64,000 bases of DNA. Source: Dongia_A sp044226685. Lineage in GTDB: Bacteria; Pseudomonadota; Alphaproteobacteria; Dongiales; Dongiaceae. The position numbers and the translations under genes were made by a program. Shown here piece by piece: positions 8,334-17,610 of this stretch. Location: positions 1-64,000 of the forward strand of contig JBGAGP010000003.1 of assembly GCA_044226685.1 (NCBI GenBank), in the 5' to 3' direction. Numbering within the stretch: the first letter of the stretch is position 1; every line of letters starts with the position of its first letter. Below the pieces are notes generated by a model. The model saw only the letters and a program-made list of their open reading frames with translations, searched no databases and had not been told where the DNA came from.

Positions 8334-9776
8334 TCAGAACTGGAAATAGAGGAAGGGGCTGTAAGTGCCGGTGATGACCAGGATGCCGCTGAGCACCAAG
8401 GCGCCGACGGAATAGGCAAGGTCGAGCACCGGCCGCGCGCGCTGTTCCGCCTGCCGCATCAGGCGCAGGCCGAAGGAGGTCTCGCCGGGAAGCACGAAGA
8501 TCAGCGCGCCACAGGCCATCGCAGCAAGAGAGTATGGCGTGGCGGAAGTGCGTTCCGAAAGCTGGGCCAGCGATTCCACCGCGAAGGGCTGCAGCATGGC
8601 CGACCAGAGATCGACTGTGCGACCCAGGTCGTCGGCACGGAACAGCACCCAGCCGAACAGGACCACCGGCAGGCAATAGAGATAGCGCAATGCGCCGGCG
8701 GTGAGGCGCTGCAGCGGTGCTCCGACGAGCAATCGTTCAAGCACCAGGAACAGGCCGTGGAACAGGCCCCAGCACAGGAAGGTCCAGCCGGCGCCGTGCC
8801 ACAAGCCTGTGGCCACGAACACGATCAGGAGATTGCGATAGGTAGTGAGCGAGCCGCCGCGGTTGCCGCCCAGCGGCACGTAGAGGTAATCGCGGAACCA
8901 GGAACTCAAGGTCACGTGCCAGCGGCGCCAGAACTCGGTGATCGAGCGGCTGGCATAGGGGCGGTGGAAGTTCTCGGTGAAGCGGATGCCGAACATCATC
9001 GCCAGGCCGATCGCCATGTCGGAATAGCCGGAGAAATCGAAATAGATCTGCAGCGCATAGGCCGCGGCGCCGATCCAGGCGCTGGCGAAACCGGCTTCGC
9101 CCGCCGGCAGGCTGAACACCGCATCGGCAATCGGCGCCACGTTGTCGGCGATCACCACCTTCTTCATCAGTCCGTGGGCGAAGCGCGAGACGCCGGCGGA
9201 GAACGTGTCGATGCCGAGCCGCGGTCGGATGAAGTCGCCGATCACGTCGCGAAAGCGGACGATGGGGCCGGCGATGAGATGCGGAAAGAAGCTCTGATAG
9301 GCGGCGTAGCGGAAGAAGCTGGTCTCGGCGCCGATTTCGCCGCGGCGCACATCCATCAGGTACGAGATCGCCTGGAAGACGAAGAAGGAAACGCCAGCCG
9401 GCAAGGTGATCTTCGCGGTCATCGCACCGAGACCGGTGCCGAGGAGGAGGTCGAGATTTACGCCGACGAAATGCGCGTATTTGAACCAGAACAGCACCAG
9501 CAGGTTGAGGCCGATGAAGACCGGCAGCACCCTGCGCGCCGAGGCGCGCCGCAAGAGCAGCGCACCCACATAGTTGACGATGATGATGCCGACCAGCAGC
9601 GCCGCGCGCGGGCCCGCCGACCAGAAATAGAAGACGACGCTGACCAGGAAGATGGCCGGCAGAAAGGCCAGGCGGCGCAATCCGAGGACGATGGCGAGCG
9701 CGACCGGCAGGAACAGGAAGATGAAATAGGGGGAGGAGAAGACCACGACCGGACCGGCCCCAATGGCACTGCGCAT
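8334..9776 (-). CDS. AlgI-like MBOAT acyltransferase (polysaccharide acetylation)
   Basis: A 480-residue polytopic membrane-bound O-acyltransferase. It would move acetyl groups from cytoplasmic acetyl-CoA across the inner membrane for the AlgJ-like partner encoded next. Family signatures include FSSPYFIFLFLP near the N-terminus, IYFDFSGYSDMAIG, SITEFWRRWHVTLSSWFRDY, YVPLGGNRGG and the catalytic-His motif GLWHGAGWTF. About ten hydrophobic segments are spread along the chain. The ATG at 9776 has no clear ribosome site; a GTG 10 codons in, just before FSSPYF, matches the usual N-terminus and could be the true start. Confidence 0.9.
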   Translation of the reverse strand: MRSAIGAGPVVVFSSPYFIFLFLPVALAIVLGLRRLAFLPAIFLVSVVFYFWSAGPRAALLVGIIIVNYVGALLLRRASARRVLPVFIGLNLLVLFWFKYAHFVGVNLDLLLGTGLGAMTAKITLPAGVSFFVFQAISYLMDVRRGEIGAETSFFRYAAYQSFFPHLIAGPIVRFRDVIGDFIRPRLGIDTFSAGVSRFAHGLMKKVVIADNVAPIADAVFSLPAGEAGFASAWIGAAAYALQIYFDFSGYSDMAIGLAMMFGIRFTENFHRPYASRSITEFWRRWHVTLSSWFRDYLYVPLGGNRGGSLTTYRNLLIVFVATGLWHGAGWTFLCWGLFHGLFLVLERLLVGAPLQRLTAGALRYLYCLPVVLFGWVLFRADDLGRTVDLWSAMLQPFAVESLAQLSERTSATPYSLAAMACGALIFVLPGETSFGLRLMRQAEQRARPVLDLAYSVGALVLSGILVITGTYSPFLYFQF

Positions 9777-9876
9777 GGCAAACAGGGAGCCGCTACCTAG
9801 CAGCGCCGGCAGCGCCGCGCCATCCCCTTGCGCGCTTCCCGCGGGTGCGCCAGACCAGAGCAGTCCGGCGAGCCGG

Positions 9877-9905
9877 TTGACGCGGGGGTCCGGCGGGGCT
9901 AAAAC
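9877..9905 (+). promoter_or_regulatory. Candidate sigma70-type promoter for tRNA-Gln
   Basis: TTGACG at 9877-9882 and TAAAAC at 9900-9905 are separated by exactly 17 bases, about 84 bases before the mature tRNA 5' end. Inferred from hexamer match and spacing only. Confidence 0.45.
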
Positions 9906-9988
9906 GCCCGCCGCCGCGGCTTCGCAGCCGCCGGTCCGGCATGCCAGCGCCGCGCTGGAAATATATCCAACGAAAGCAATAGCTTAGT

Positions 9989-10062
9989 TGGGGGATCGTC
10001 TAACGGTAGGACAGCGGACTCTGACTCCGCCAGTCTAGGTTCGAATCCTAGTCCCCCAGCCA
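9989..10062 (+). tRNA. tRNA-Gln (anticodon CTG)
   Basis: A full cloverleaf can be drawn. The acceptor stem is TGGGGGA (9989-9995) with TCCCCCA (10052-10058). The D stem is GTC/GAC. The anticodon stem GCGGA/TCCGC has loop CTCTGAC, giving anticodon CTG at 10021-10023, which reads CAG. The T stem is CTAGG/CCTAG with loop TTCGAAT. The discriminator base is G10059 and CCA is genome-encoded at 10060-10062. All stems are fully paired, so this is a functional glutamine tRNA. Confidence 0.97.
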
Positions 10063-10150
10063 CACTCACGCCCCCGATCCGGACACATATATATCTGGTC
10101 GTCTCTCCAGGACTGGGCCGCTCCGCCGACCGCGGTAGCAGGACCGGCGC

Positions 10151-12145
10151 TCAGCCTGCGCGGACCGGCGGATCGAGGACGACCCGGAAGCGGAACCGGG
10201 CGCCGTCGCCGCACCAGGCCGGGAAGTTGGTGCCCCAGACATTGTTGTGCAGATTGACGTGCAGGCCGCCCGCGGCAACATCGGCCGCTTCGCGATAGTC
10301 CAGGAGGCGCGGCGTTCCCGGTGCGATCAATGCCGCGTCGAGCGTGCAGAACAGGATGCGCCCATCGGCGCCGGCATAGCTGGCCGCGTCCGCGGCGGCA
10401 CGACCATGCATGCCGTCGCGGCGCACCACGTCATCCGGCGAGACCCGCTGGCCAAGCTTGTCCAGCGCCCAGTTCCGTGGCGCCGCGACATCCGGCGCGA
10501 AGCTGAGCCAGGTCGCCTCCGGCAGCCGGGTCGCCGGTTTCTCCCACCACAGGACTTCGAGATCGAAGCGCGGCTCTCTGTTGTGGAAGGCGTAGCGCAG
10601 CTCGGCCCGTCGCGGCGCGCCCGCCGAGACCGCGTCATCGGAGGCGCGGAGGGCGACACAGAGGCGGCTCGCCTCCGCGCCGCGGTCAAGGGCGAGGTCC
10701 TGGAGCGCGAAGCTCCAGCACCGATGCCCGGCGCGGACATCCGGCAGACCGGGCTTCTGGAAATCATAGCCGGCCCACCACGCGATCTCCGGATCGTCGG
10801 TGTTGACGTTGTACCGGGTCCAGAATCGCCGGTAATCCGCCGCGCCGAAGCCCTCGCGCCACAGCCGGAGGAATTCGCCAGTCCCGTTCCAGCGCCGCGC
10901 GGAATCCAGGTCGACCAGTTCGGCCAGCCCGCCGGTCGGCGAAATACGGAGGTGGAAGCGACCGAGGTCGATCACCTCGCCCGTCGCCACCCCCACGAAC
11001 GGCGCGGGCGCCGCAGACACGGCGTCGAGGGCGGATGCGAGTTCGCGGCGACGGTCGCCGGTCAGGGCGTCCCGCGCCGTCGCCAGATAGGCGCGCTGCT
11101 CCCGCCAGGACGCTTCCAGTTTCTGGAACGTCGGCCGGCGGCGCGCTGCCTCGAAGGGTTCGCCGGCATAGGAGGTCCAGTCGTCGAGGATGGCCTTGTG
11201 ATCCATGCCCCAGGTATGCTCGGGCACGAGCAGCAGGGCGTCGCTGAAGGCAACCATCTCCGGCTCATGCTCCGTGCCCGGCCGCTCCTCGATCCAGCGC
11301 GACCGCAGCCGCATTGCCGCGCGGAATCCCGCCAGCTTGACCGGATCGCTCGCCGCACCGTGGATCCAGCTGTCGCCGATCTCCGCCTCGACCACCGGCA
11401 GCGAGGCACGGATCGGCCGCAGGGCGGCCGCGAAGTCATCGAGCGAGGAGGCGGCTGGAACCGCGCCCGGAAATTCCTCGCGCGCCCCCCGGAACGCGGC
11501 GCGCACGCCTTCGGCGTCCTGCGGCCCGCGATTGTCGTGGGTGTGCGCGAAGCACAGCGCCGCGTCGCAGCCCGGGAGACTCAGCCTGCCGCCATAGCCG
11601 CGCTCGTAGGCCACCACGATCTCGGCGCCGCCGGCGCGCCAGCGAAAAACCGGCGGCACGTCCGGGACGGGCGACGCCTCATTGACGCCGATATGCAGGA
11701 ACTCGATGCCGGCTTCGGCCAGGATCGGCACGATGCCGCGCGTGTGCCCCGGCACGTCGGTCATCTTGGCCGCGATGGTCTTGCGCCCGAAGCGGCGATC
11801 GAGCCGGCCGGCGACCGAGAGACCGTGGCGGAACAACGATGCGTCCATCAGCTCGCTGTGGAACGTGAAGGGCAGCGCGTGCCATGTCAGGTCGCCCGCC
11901 GTGATGCCATTCTCGATCGCGCGCCGGGGCACGGCACCACCTCGCTCCAGCGCGTCCCAGACGATCCATGCCGGGAGTGTCCAGATCAGCCGTTCCTCGC
12001 CGCCGGCCGCGCGCAGTGCAGCGGCGGTATCGAGCGCCGCGGGAATGTAGATCTCGCGATAGCGCTGCAGGACAGTCGCGGCCATGTCGGTGAAGCCGAC
12101 ATCGACATGGGTCTTGAAAACGAGATGGACCTTTGCGATGGACAT
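10151..12145 (-). CDS. DUF5054 protein with GH38 (alpha-mannosidase-like) N-terminal domain
   Basis: A 664-residue protein. The N-terminus reads KVHLVFKTHVDVGFTDMA, which is the glycoside hydrolase family 38 type metal-binding start (His13 and Asp15 as candidate ligands), followed by KMTDVPGHTRG and CFAHTHDNRG, the further conserved His/Asp blocks of the DUF5054 branch. The remainder is a beta-rich C-terminal part. No signal peptide is visible, so it probably acts in the cytosol on an imported glycoside. The ATG at 12145 places the motif next to the start; the longer frame (12310) adds 55 residues without family similarity. It follows the MocR gene by 245 bases on the same strand. Substrate is unknown. 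Confidence 0.72.
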   Translation of the reverse strand: MSIAKVHLVFKTHVDVGFTDMAATVLQRYREIYIPAALDTAAALRAAGGEERLIWTLPAWIVWDALERGGAVPRRAIENGITAGDLTWHALPFTFHSELMDASLFRHGLSVAGRLDRRFGRKTIAAKMTDVPGHTRGIVPILAEAGIEFLHIGVNEASPVPDVPPVFRWRAGGAEIVVAYERGYGGRLSLPGCDAALCFAHTHDNRGPQDAEGVRAAFRGAREEFPGAVPAASSLDDFAAALRPIRASLPVVEAEIGDSWIHGAASDPVKLAGFRAAMRLRSRWIEERPGTEHEPEMVAFSDALLLVPEHTWGMDHKAILDDWTSYAGEPFEAARRRPTFQKLEASWREQRAYLATARDALTGDRRRELASALDAVSAAPAPFVGVATGEVIDLGRFHLRISPTGGLAELVDLDSARRWNGTGEFLRLWREGFGAADYRRFWTRYNVNTDDPEIAWWAGYDFQKPGLPDVRAGHRCWSFALQDLALDRGAEASRLCVALRASDDAVSAGAPRRAELRYAFHNREPRFDLEVLWWEKPATRLPEATWLSFAPDVAAPRNWALDKLGQRVSPDDVVRRDGMHGRAAADAASYAGADGRILFCTLDAALIAPGTPRLLDYREAADVAAGGLHVNLHNNVWGTNFPAWCGDGARFRFRVVLDPPVRAG

Positions 12146-12390
12146 TCCGGTCGGCTCGTCGCCTCGGTGCGGGATGAAAGCTGGGATGGCCTGGCCGATG
12201 CGCGTTGTCGCGCGGAGGCTCAGCGCCCTGTCGACGCGCGGGATGATCGCGGCAGAGTGCTCCGGCCACAAGAACCAGTCCCCCGCAATCCCGGGGAACC
12301 AGCGCGCCACGGCACAAACGGACTCCGCGCCGGCGAAAGACGCGTGCGATCATGCGCCGCGGACCGGCCGTCGCCCCCGCGGCGAGCGTG

Positions 12391-13869
12391 CTAGTTGCTC
12401 TCGCGCTGCCGCAGAATGCCACGCAGCACGCGCAACGCCTGAGGCATCGCCGTTTCCGGCGTCGCCGCATAGCCCATGACAAGGCCGGCCTGCCTGGCGT
12501 CGCCGCGATAATGGATAGAGAGCGGCGACACGTTGATGCCGCCCCGGACCGCCGCCGCCGCGACGCTCACGTCGTCGATCGGGCGCCTGAACGAGGCCGC
12601 GATCTGGATGCCGGCATCCCCGGTTTCCAGGGTGAGCCAGTCGCCGAGGATGTCCCGGGCCAAGCGGCAGAACGTCTGCCGCCGGCCGTTGTACAGCCGA
12701 CGCATGCGCCGCAGGTGCCGCGACATGTAGCCCTGGTCGATGAAATCGGCGAGCGCGGCCTGCAGCAGGAGCGGCGCGAACTGCCCGGTGACGCTCAGGG
12801 CCCGCGCCATGCGCTCCTGGAGATTGGCCGGCAGCACCATGAAGCCGATGCGCAATGCCGGGAACAGCAGCTTCGCGAAGGTGCCGATGTAGATGACCCG
12901 GTCGGACTGGTCGATGCTTTGCAGGGCCGCGACCTGATCGCCCTGGAACCGGTATTCGCCGTCGAAATCGTCCTCGAGAATCCAGGAATCGAAGGCCTCG
13001 GCCAGCTCGAGAAGACGCGTCCGTTGCGCGGCGCGCATGGTCACGCCCAGCGGGTACTGGCAGGCGGGCGTGACATAGATCAGCCGCGGCTTCGCCCCCG
13101 CGGGCGGGTCAAGCCGCCAGCCGTTGCGCCCGACCTGCAACGGCGCCAGGGTGACACCCGCCGCGGCGAGGGCGCCTTGTGCCCCGTAATATCCGGGCTC
13201 CTCGACCCAGGCGCAGTCGCCCGGATCCAGCAGGATGCGCGCCAGCAGATCCAGGCTGGCCTGGGCGCCTGTCGTCACCACCACCTGTTCGGGCGTGCAT
13301 CGCACGCCGCGGGCGGCGCCGATATAGGTCGCGATCGCCTCGCGGAGCGCCGGGTATCCGATGACGTTGTAGGTGCCGAAGAGATCGTGCCGTCCCGCCT
13401 TCGAGCGCCGCGCGATGATCCGGCTCCAGGCGCTGAACGGAAAGCTCTCGGCGTCCGGCATGCCGGGATGAAGGGTCAACTGGCCCGGGGTCCCGTGGTG
13501 CGCCGGCTGCGCGAACAGCAATTCGCCTCGCGCCGAGACGGCATGGCCCATCGCCCTGCCCCGCCCCCGCCTCTCGTCGCCGGCGCCGGGAAACTCCGTC
13601 ACGCGCGGCGGCGTACCCGGGCGGTTCTGCACGTAGCCCTCGGCGCTCAGCTGCTCGTAGGCGGTGATCACCACGTTGCGGGCGACGTGAAGGTCCTCCG
13701 ACAGCGACCGCGACGACGGCAGGACACTGCCGGCGGCAAGCGTCCGCTCGGCGATCATGCGGCGGATCTGGTTGAAGATCTGCCGGTGCAACGGCGTCTC
13801 CAGGGACCTGTCGAGGGCGATGCTGTGCAGCGGAAACGTCTTAGTGGTCCTGATCGCGGGCTTCAGCAT
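12391..13869 (-). CDS. MocR/PdxR-type regulator: GntR winged helix fused to aminotransferase-like domain
   Basis: A 492-residue fusion. The wHTH GntR domain occupies about 20-90 (PLHRQIFNQIRRMI, then AGSVLPSSRSLSEDLHVAR). A fold-type I aminotransferase-like domain follows. The PLP lysine is Lys333 in YIGTFAKLLFPALR, and ILEDDFDGEYRF (297-308) holds the residues that contact the pyridine ring. MocR proteins use PLP or a PLP adduct as effector and usually regulate a neighbouring operon. Here the gene starts 10 bases after the PHP-domain gene, so it is probably autoregulated and may also act on the divergent ABC operon across 15296-15577. Confidence 0.9.
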   Translation of the reverse strand: MLKPAIRTTKTFPLHSIALDRSLETPLHRQIFNQIRRMIAERTLAAGSVLPSSRSLSEDLHVARNVVITAYEQLSAEGYVQNRPGTPPRVTEFPGAGDERRGRGRAMGHAVSARGELLFAQPAHHGTPGQLTLHPGMPDAESFPFSAWSRIIARRSKAGRHDLFGTYNVIGYPALREAIATYIGAARGVRCTPEQVVVTTGAQASLDLLARILLDPGDCAWVEEPGYYGAQGALAAAGVTLAPLQVGRNGWRLDPPAGAKPRLIYVTPACQYPLGVTMRAAQRTRLLELAEAFDSWILEDDFDGEYRFQGDQVAALQSIDQSDRVIYIGTFAKLLFPALRIGFMVLPANLQERMARALSVTGQFAPLLLQAALADFIDQGYMSRHLRRMRRLYNGRRQTFCRLARDILGDWLTLETGDAGIQIAASFRRPIDDVSVAAAAVRGGINVSPLSIHYRGDARQAGLVMGYAATPETAMPQALRVLRGILRQRESN

Positions 13870-13879
13870 GTCGGCCGTC

Positions 13880-15295
13880 CTAGACGATTGGAGTCACGTA
13901 AACGGGGTTGCTCAGCGCGCGCCGGAGCCGCAGGCCGATCCGGCCGGCGCAATCCGCGAGGATTTCCCGGCCCCGCCGCGACTCCGCCAGCGCCGCCATC
14001 AACCGGTCGCGGCTGGCGCGGGCGACGATCTCGGCCCGAAGGAACGATTCGACTCCGTCGAAGCTCAGCTCCGGACGCCAGTCGTCGTCGGGGATTGTAT
14101 CCTCCCGAAGCAGGCCACGACCATCGACCCAGGCCAGGAGATCGCCTTTGGCCCCGGTGACCGTGGCGGCGACGTGGATGGGTCCCGCGACCGACGTGGC
14201 CGCGCCCATCGGCGCGCCGTTGGCGACGAAGGAAAGGTGTGGGCCTCGGGGATCCTCGGTCACATAGCACCGTCCGTTGCGGAGGGCGTCGAGAATGCCT
14301 GCCTCCGACAGGGTGTCAAGCCACAGCACCGTCGTCGGCCGGCCGAGCTGGAACGGCCCGTCCAAGACCGGAAGCGCGGGCTGGTGAAAGTCGCTGCCCC
14401 CGACCAGCGTGATGCGCCGCCCGCGCCTCAGGCGTTCATCGTAGCGATCCAGCGCGACCTCGTTGCCAGTCAGCCAGTGCGAATGCCAGACCTCCTGGCA
14501 ATCCATGCCGGAATCGCCAGGTGTCCATGGGTTTGGCGGCTTGTCGTGGTTGACCGAAAGCAGGCCACCCTGCGCCCGCACGTGGCGGTGCAGCACGGCG
14601 GCATCTGCTGAATCCCTCATCCGGAAATCCACCCAACCGTCGATGCCAAAGACGTTCGCATGGCCCAGGGCGCAAGTGATCTCCGTCCCGCGTACGAAAA
14701 CCAGGTCGACCGTGGACCGCGGATCAAAATAGCGGCGCTGGCTGATCGTGTTGTGGTCGGTGACCGCGAGGAACCGCAGCCCCTCCCGGCGCGCGGCGGC
14801 GTGCAGTATCTCGGGCGCGCCGGCGGCATCGCTGTGGAAGGTGTGGCAGTGGAGATCCCCCCTGAACCAGCCGGGCGTGGCGGCGGCCGGCACCGCGCGG
14901 ACGGCCGGCGCGGCCAGGCTGCGCGCCGCATCATCCATCGCCACCATGAGGTTGATCCACAGCCCCTCAGCCGGAATTTCCACCAGCCCCAGGACGATGC
15001 GCCACACGCCAGGGCGAATGCTGCCCGGCAGGTATCCCGGCGTGGCCTCGTCGGTGGCGACGGAAATGGAGTCCCGCGCGCTGCCGCTCCAGCCACGGAA
15101 GCCCTGGACGCCGGGGAAGGCACCGGGATCGGCATCGCACAGGCCAAGATCGATGATCGCGCCCGGAGATCTCAGGTAGTCGAGGGTCACCGCGATCCGC
15201 GTGGTGCCCGCAGGGACCTGCACGGGGATGTCGACATAGCGATCCCGCGCACGATCCCGCGGCGTTACGAAGAGTCTGAATCGGTCGACTGTCAT
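13880..15295 (-). CDS. PHP-domain metallohydrolase (CehA/McbA type)
   Basis: A 471-residue protein. Residues 1-140 form a beta-rich N-terminal domain. The PHP phosphoesterase domain begins at about 144 with GDLHCHTFHSD, the first metal-binding block (Asp147, His149, His151). It continues with AVTDHNT (177-183), RGTEIT, GHANVFG, LSVNHDKP and GGSDFHQP, i.e. the usual His/Asp/Glu set for a trinuclear or dinuclear metal centre. Family members hydrolyse phosphodiesters or phosphomonoesters, and a few (CehA) other esters. No signal peptide is seen. The ATG at 15295 lacks a clear ribosome site, so a start a little upstream is possible. It heads a unit with the MocR gene. Confidence 0.78.
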   Translation of the reverse strand: MTVDRFRLFVTPRDRARDRYVDIPVQVPAGTTRIAVTLDYLRSPGAIIDLGLCDADPGAFPGVQGFRGWSGSARDSISVATDEATPGYLPGSIRPGVWRIVLGLVEIPAEGLWINLMVAMDDAARSLAAPAVRAVPAAATPGWFRGDLHCHTFHSDAAGAPEILHAAARREGLRFLAVTDHNTISQRRYFDPRSTVDLVFVRGTEITCALGHANVFGIDGWVDFRMRDSADAAVLHRHVRAQGGLLSVNHDKPPNPWTPGDSGMDCQEVWHSHWLTGNEVALDRYDERLRRGRRITLVGGSDFHQPALPVLDGPFQLGRPTTVLWLDTLSEAGILDALRNGRCYVTEDPRGPHLSFVANGAPMGAATSVAGPIHVAATVTGAKGDLLAWVDGRGLLREDTIPDDDWRPELSFDGVESFLRAEIVARASRDRLMAALAESRRGREILADCAGRIGLRLRRALSNPVYVTPIV

Positions 15296-15577
15296 GTGAT
15301 TGACATCGATCCAGTTTCGCCACTGCCCGGCAAGCGCCAGTTCGCAGCGATCTGGGGGAACTGGTATGCGGGGATCATGCAGCAGTTCCAATTGCTTGCG
15401 CGACCTTCCGCGGCGGCGGCAGTTTCCCAGCGGGCTCAGCCTGCCGGGAACAGCCTCGCCGCGCATCGTCGCGACGCGATTTGCGGTGGCTCCCCCACAT
15501 CGAAATGAACTGGCTCTTGTTGCCGACAGAGGCGGTGGCAATCTTCGCGGCATCGAACGCAGCGAAGGGAGGAACCT
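15296..15577. promoter_or_regulatory. Divergent promoter region between PHP/MocR and ABC/GDPD units
   Basis: These 282 bases separate two divergently transcribed units and must hold both promoters. A strong ribosome site (GGAGG at 15568-15572) precedes the GTG of the binding protein by 5 bases. I did not find a convincing MocR direct-repeat operator by eye, nor a gene. Confidence 0.5.
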
Positions 15578-16744
15578 GTGAAGCGACTGTCCAGACGTGA
15601 CGTGATGATCAGGAGCGCGGGCGTGGCCGGGGCCCTGGCGTTGCTGCCGACGCGCAAGGTGTTGGCTGCTGGAGAACGGGTCGACCTCGTATCGGCGAGC
15701 GATTCGAACATCACGGACTGGCTGACCAACACCCTGAAGCCGATGTTCGAAGCGGCCAATGCCGGGTACGAGCTGAACGTAGTCAGCGCGACCGGGACCG
15801 GTGGCGGCGTCGAGGTCATCGCCGACCGCGCCTATGCCGCCTTGCAGGCGAAGAAGGACCCGCAGGTGGACTTCTTCGAGGAGTTCGACCCGCGTCTGCC
15901 GCCCGGACCCGAATCCGGCCTGTGGACCAAGTTCGGCCCCGACAACGTCGCCAGCTACGACAAGATCAACAAGGTGGCGCTCGACACCGCCTATGGCACG
16001 CCGTGGCGCGGGTCGCAGGTGGTCCTGGCCTATGATTCGACCAAGGTGCCGGAAGCATCGGTGCCGACGACCTGGGCCGAGCTCGTCGCCTGGATCAAGG
16101 CCAACCCGGGCCAGTTCATCTACGGGCGGCCGGATCGCGGCGGGTCGGGCCGGAATTTCGTGGTCCGCGCCGTGCACGAAGCCAATGGCCGCGATCCTTC
16201 GGTGTTCCAGGCCGACAAATTCAGCAAGGCCGACGCCGACGCGCGCCTTCCCGGCGCCTGGGCAATTCTCAACGATCTCGCCCCCAGCCTCTACCAGGGC
16301 GGCGCCTACACCGCAGGCAACACGCCGACCCTTCAGCTGCTGATCAGCGGCGCGGTTTCGATGGTGCCGGCCTGGTCCGACCAGGCGCTCCAGGGGTTGA
16401 GCCAGGGCGTGCTCGCCCCCACGGTGAAACTGGTCCAGTTGAAGGATCTCGGGTTCTGCGGGCAGTTCTCCCAGGCCTGCATCCCGACCAACGCGGCGCA
16501 CCACGAAGGCGCCATGCGGTTCCTCAACATGCTGCTGACCAGCGAGGTGCAGGCCGCGGTGGTGAAGGACCTGGGCGGATACCCCGCGCTGGCCCTCGAC
16601 CAGCTGCCGGCGGATCTCCAGCAACAGCTGGCCGCGGTCATCCCGACCTCGATCCCGGTCTTCCCGCAAGGCGATTGGGAGGCGGCGCTGAACGATGGCT
16701 GGTACCGGAACGTCGCGCCCGGCATCGATCCGTCGTCCGAGTGA
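15578..16744 (+). CDS. ABC importer periplasmic binding protein, family 1 (iron/polyamine-type fold)
   Basis: A 388-residue extracellular solute-binding protein. It starts at GTG with GGAGG 5 bases upstream. The N-terminus SRRDVMIRSAG followed by a hydrophobic stretch and VLAAGE looks like a twin-arginine signal peptide with cleavage near residue 31. The body resembles the PotD/AfuA-like cluster that binds small anions, ferric complexes or polyamines. Its stop overlaps the GTG of the first permease, so it is translationally coupled. Because the operon ends with a phosphodiesterase-like gene, a phosphodiester ligand is an attractive but unproven guess. Confidence 0.85.
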   Translation: MKRLSRRDVMIRSAGVAGALALLPTRKVLAAGERVDLVSASDSNITDWLTNTLKPMFEAANAGYELNVVSATGTGGGVEVIADRAYAALQAKKDPQVDFFEEFDPRLPPGPESGLWTKFGPDNVASYDKINKVALDTAYGTPWRGSQVVLAYDSTKVPEASVPTTWAELVAWIKANPGQFIYGRPDRGGSGRNFVVRAVHEANGRDPSVFQADKFSKADADARLPGAWAILNDLAPSLYQGGAYTAGNTPTLQLLISGAVSMVPAWSDQALQGLSQGVLAPTVKLVQLKDLGFCGQFSQACIPTNAAHHEGAMRFLNMLLTSEVQAAVVKDLGGYPALALDQLPADLQQQLAAVIPTSIPVFPQGDWEAALNDGWYRNVAPGIDPSSE

Positions 16745-17610
16745 CCGGGCCTACCAATCCTCCAACCGGGCGTGCGCGACTCTGGGGCTTGCTCCTGGTC
16801 GCGCCGCCGGTCTTCCTGGTCGTCGGCCTGATTTTCTTTCCGACCTTGTCCGCTGTGATCTCGACGATCCGCATCGAGACGCCGGACGGGGCGGAGCTGT
16901 CGCTGGCGCAGTACGCACGGTTCTTCCAGGACCGGCAGAGCGTCGCCAACCTCACCTTCACCCTGTGGGTGACTGTGGTCACGAGTTGTCTGCTCATCGC
17001 CGGTTGCCTGCCGCTGGCGCTCTATCTGCGATTCGCCACCGGGCGGCTGGCGGCGATCACGCAGAGCATCGCCCTGTTCCCGCTGTTCGTGCCGGCGATC
17101 ATCGTGTGCTATGCGCTGATCCGCTTCATGGGGCCCAACGGCATCATCGCCACCCTGCTCGACCAAGTCGGGCTCCACGCCTACAAGTCGCCGTACCTGA
17201 CGCCGTGGGGACCGGTCGTCGGCCTGTTCTGGGAGGGAATCCCCTTGACGCTGCTGGTTCTGGTTTCCGGCCTGAGCCAGGTATCGCGCTCCGCCATCGA
17301 GGCCGCGCGTGACGTCGGCGCCGGGCCAGGCGCCATTCTCCTGACCATCATCGTCCCGCTCATCAAGCGGTCGCTGCTGATTGCATTCACGCTCGACTTC
17401 CTCAATATCTTCGGCAGCTTCACCACCCCGTACCTGCTGGGCCCGGCCTCGCCGGAGATCATGAGCGTCTACATGCAGCGCACCTTCATCGATCTGCGCA
17501 AACCGATCGAGGCCCAGACCCAGGCCGTGATCAGCTTCATCGTCTGTGCGGCGGTCGGCTATATCTATGTCCGGGCGGTCGCCCGCAGCCGGCGGAGATC
17601 CGCATCATGA
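16741..17610 (+). CDS. ABC importer permease, subunit 1
   Basis: A 289-residue inner-membrane permease of the binding-protein-dependent (type I) family with about six membrane segments. The EAA loop that docks the ATPase reads SAIEAARDVGAGPGAILLTI. The GTG at 16741 overlaps the stop of the binding protein (GTGA); a longer frame starting at 16675 would run back into that gene and is rejected. The next permease overlaps its end by ATGA. Confidence 0.88.
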   Translation: MTGPTNPPTGRARLWGLLLVAPPVFLVVGLIFFPTLSAVISTIRIETPDGAELSLAQYARFFQDRQSVANLTFTLWVTVVTSCLLIAGCLPLALYLRFATGRLAAITQSIALFPLFVPAIIVCYALIRFMGPNGIIATLLDQVGLHAYKSPYLTPWGPVVGLFWEGIPLTLLVLVSGLSQVSRSAIEAARDVGAGPGAILLTIIVPLIKRSLLIAFTLDFLNIFGSFTTPYLLGPASPEIMSVYMQRTFIDLRKPIEAQTQAVISFIVCAAVGYIYVRAVARSRRRSAS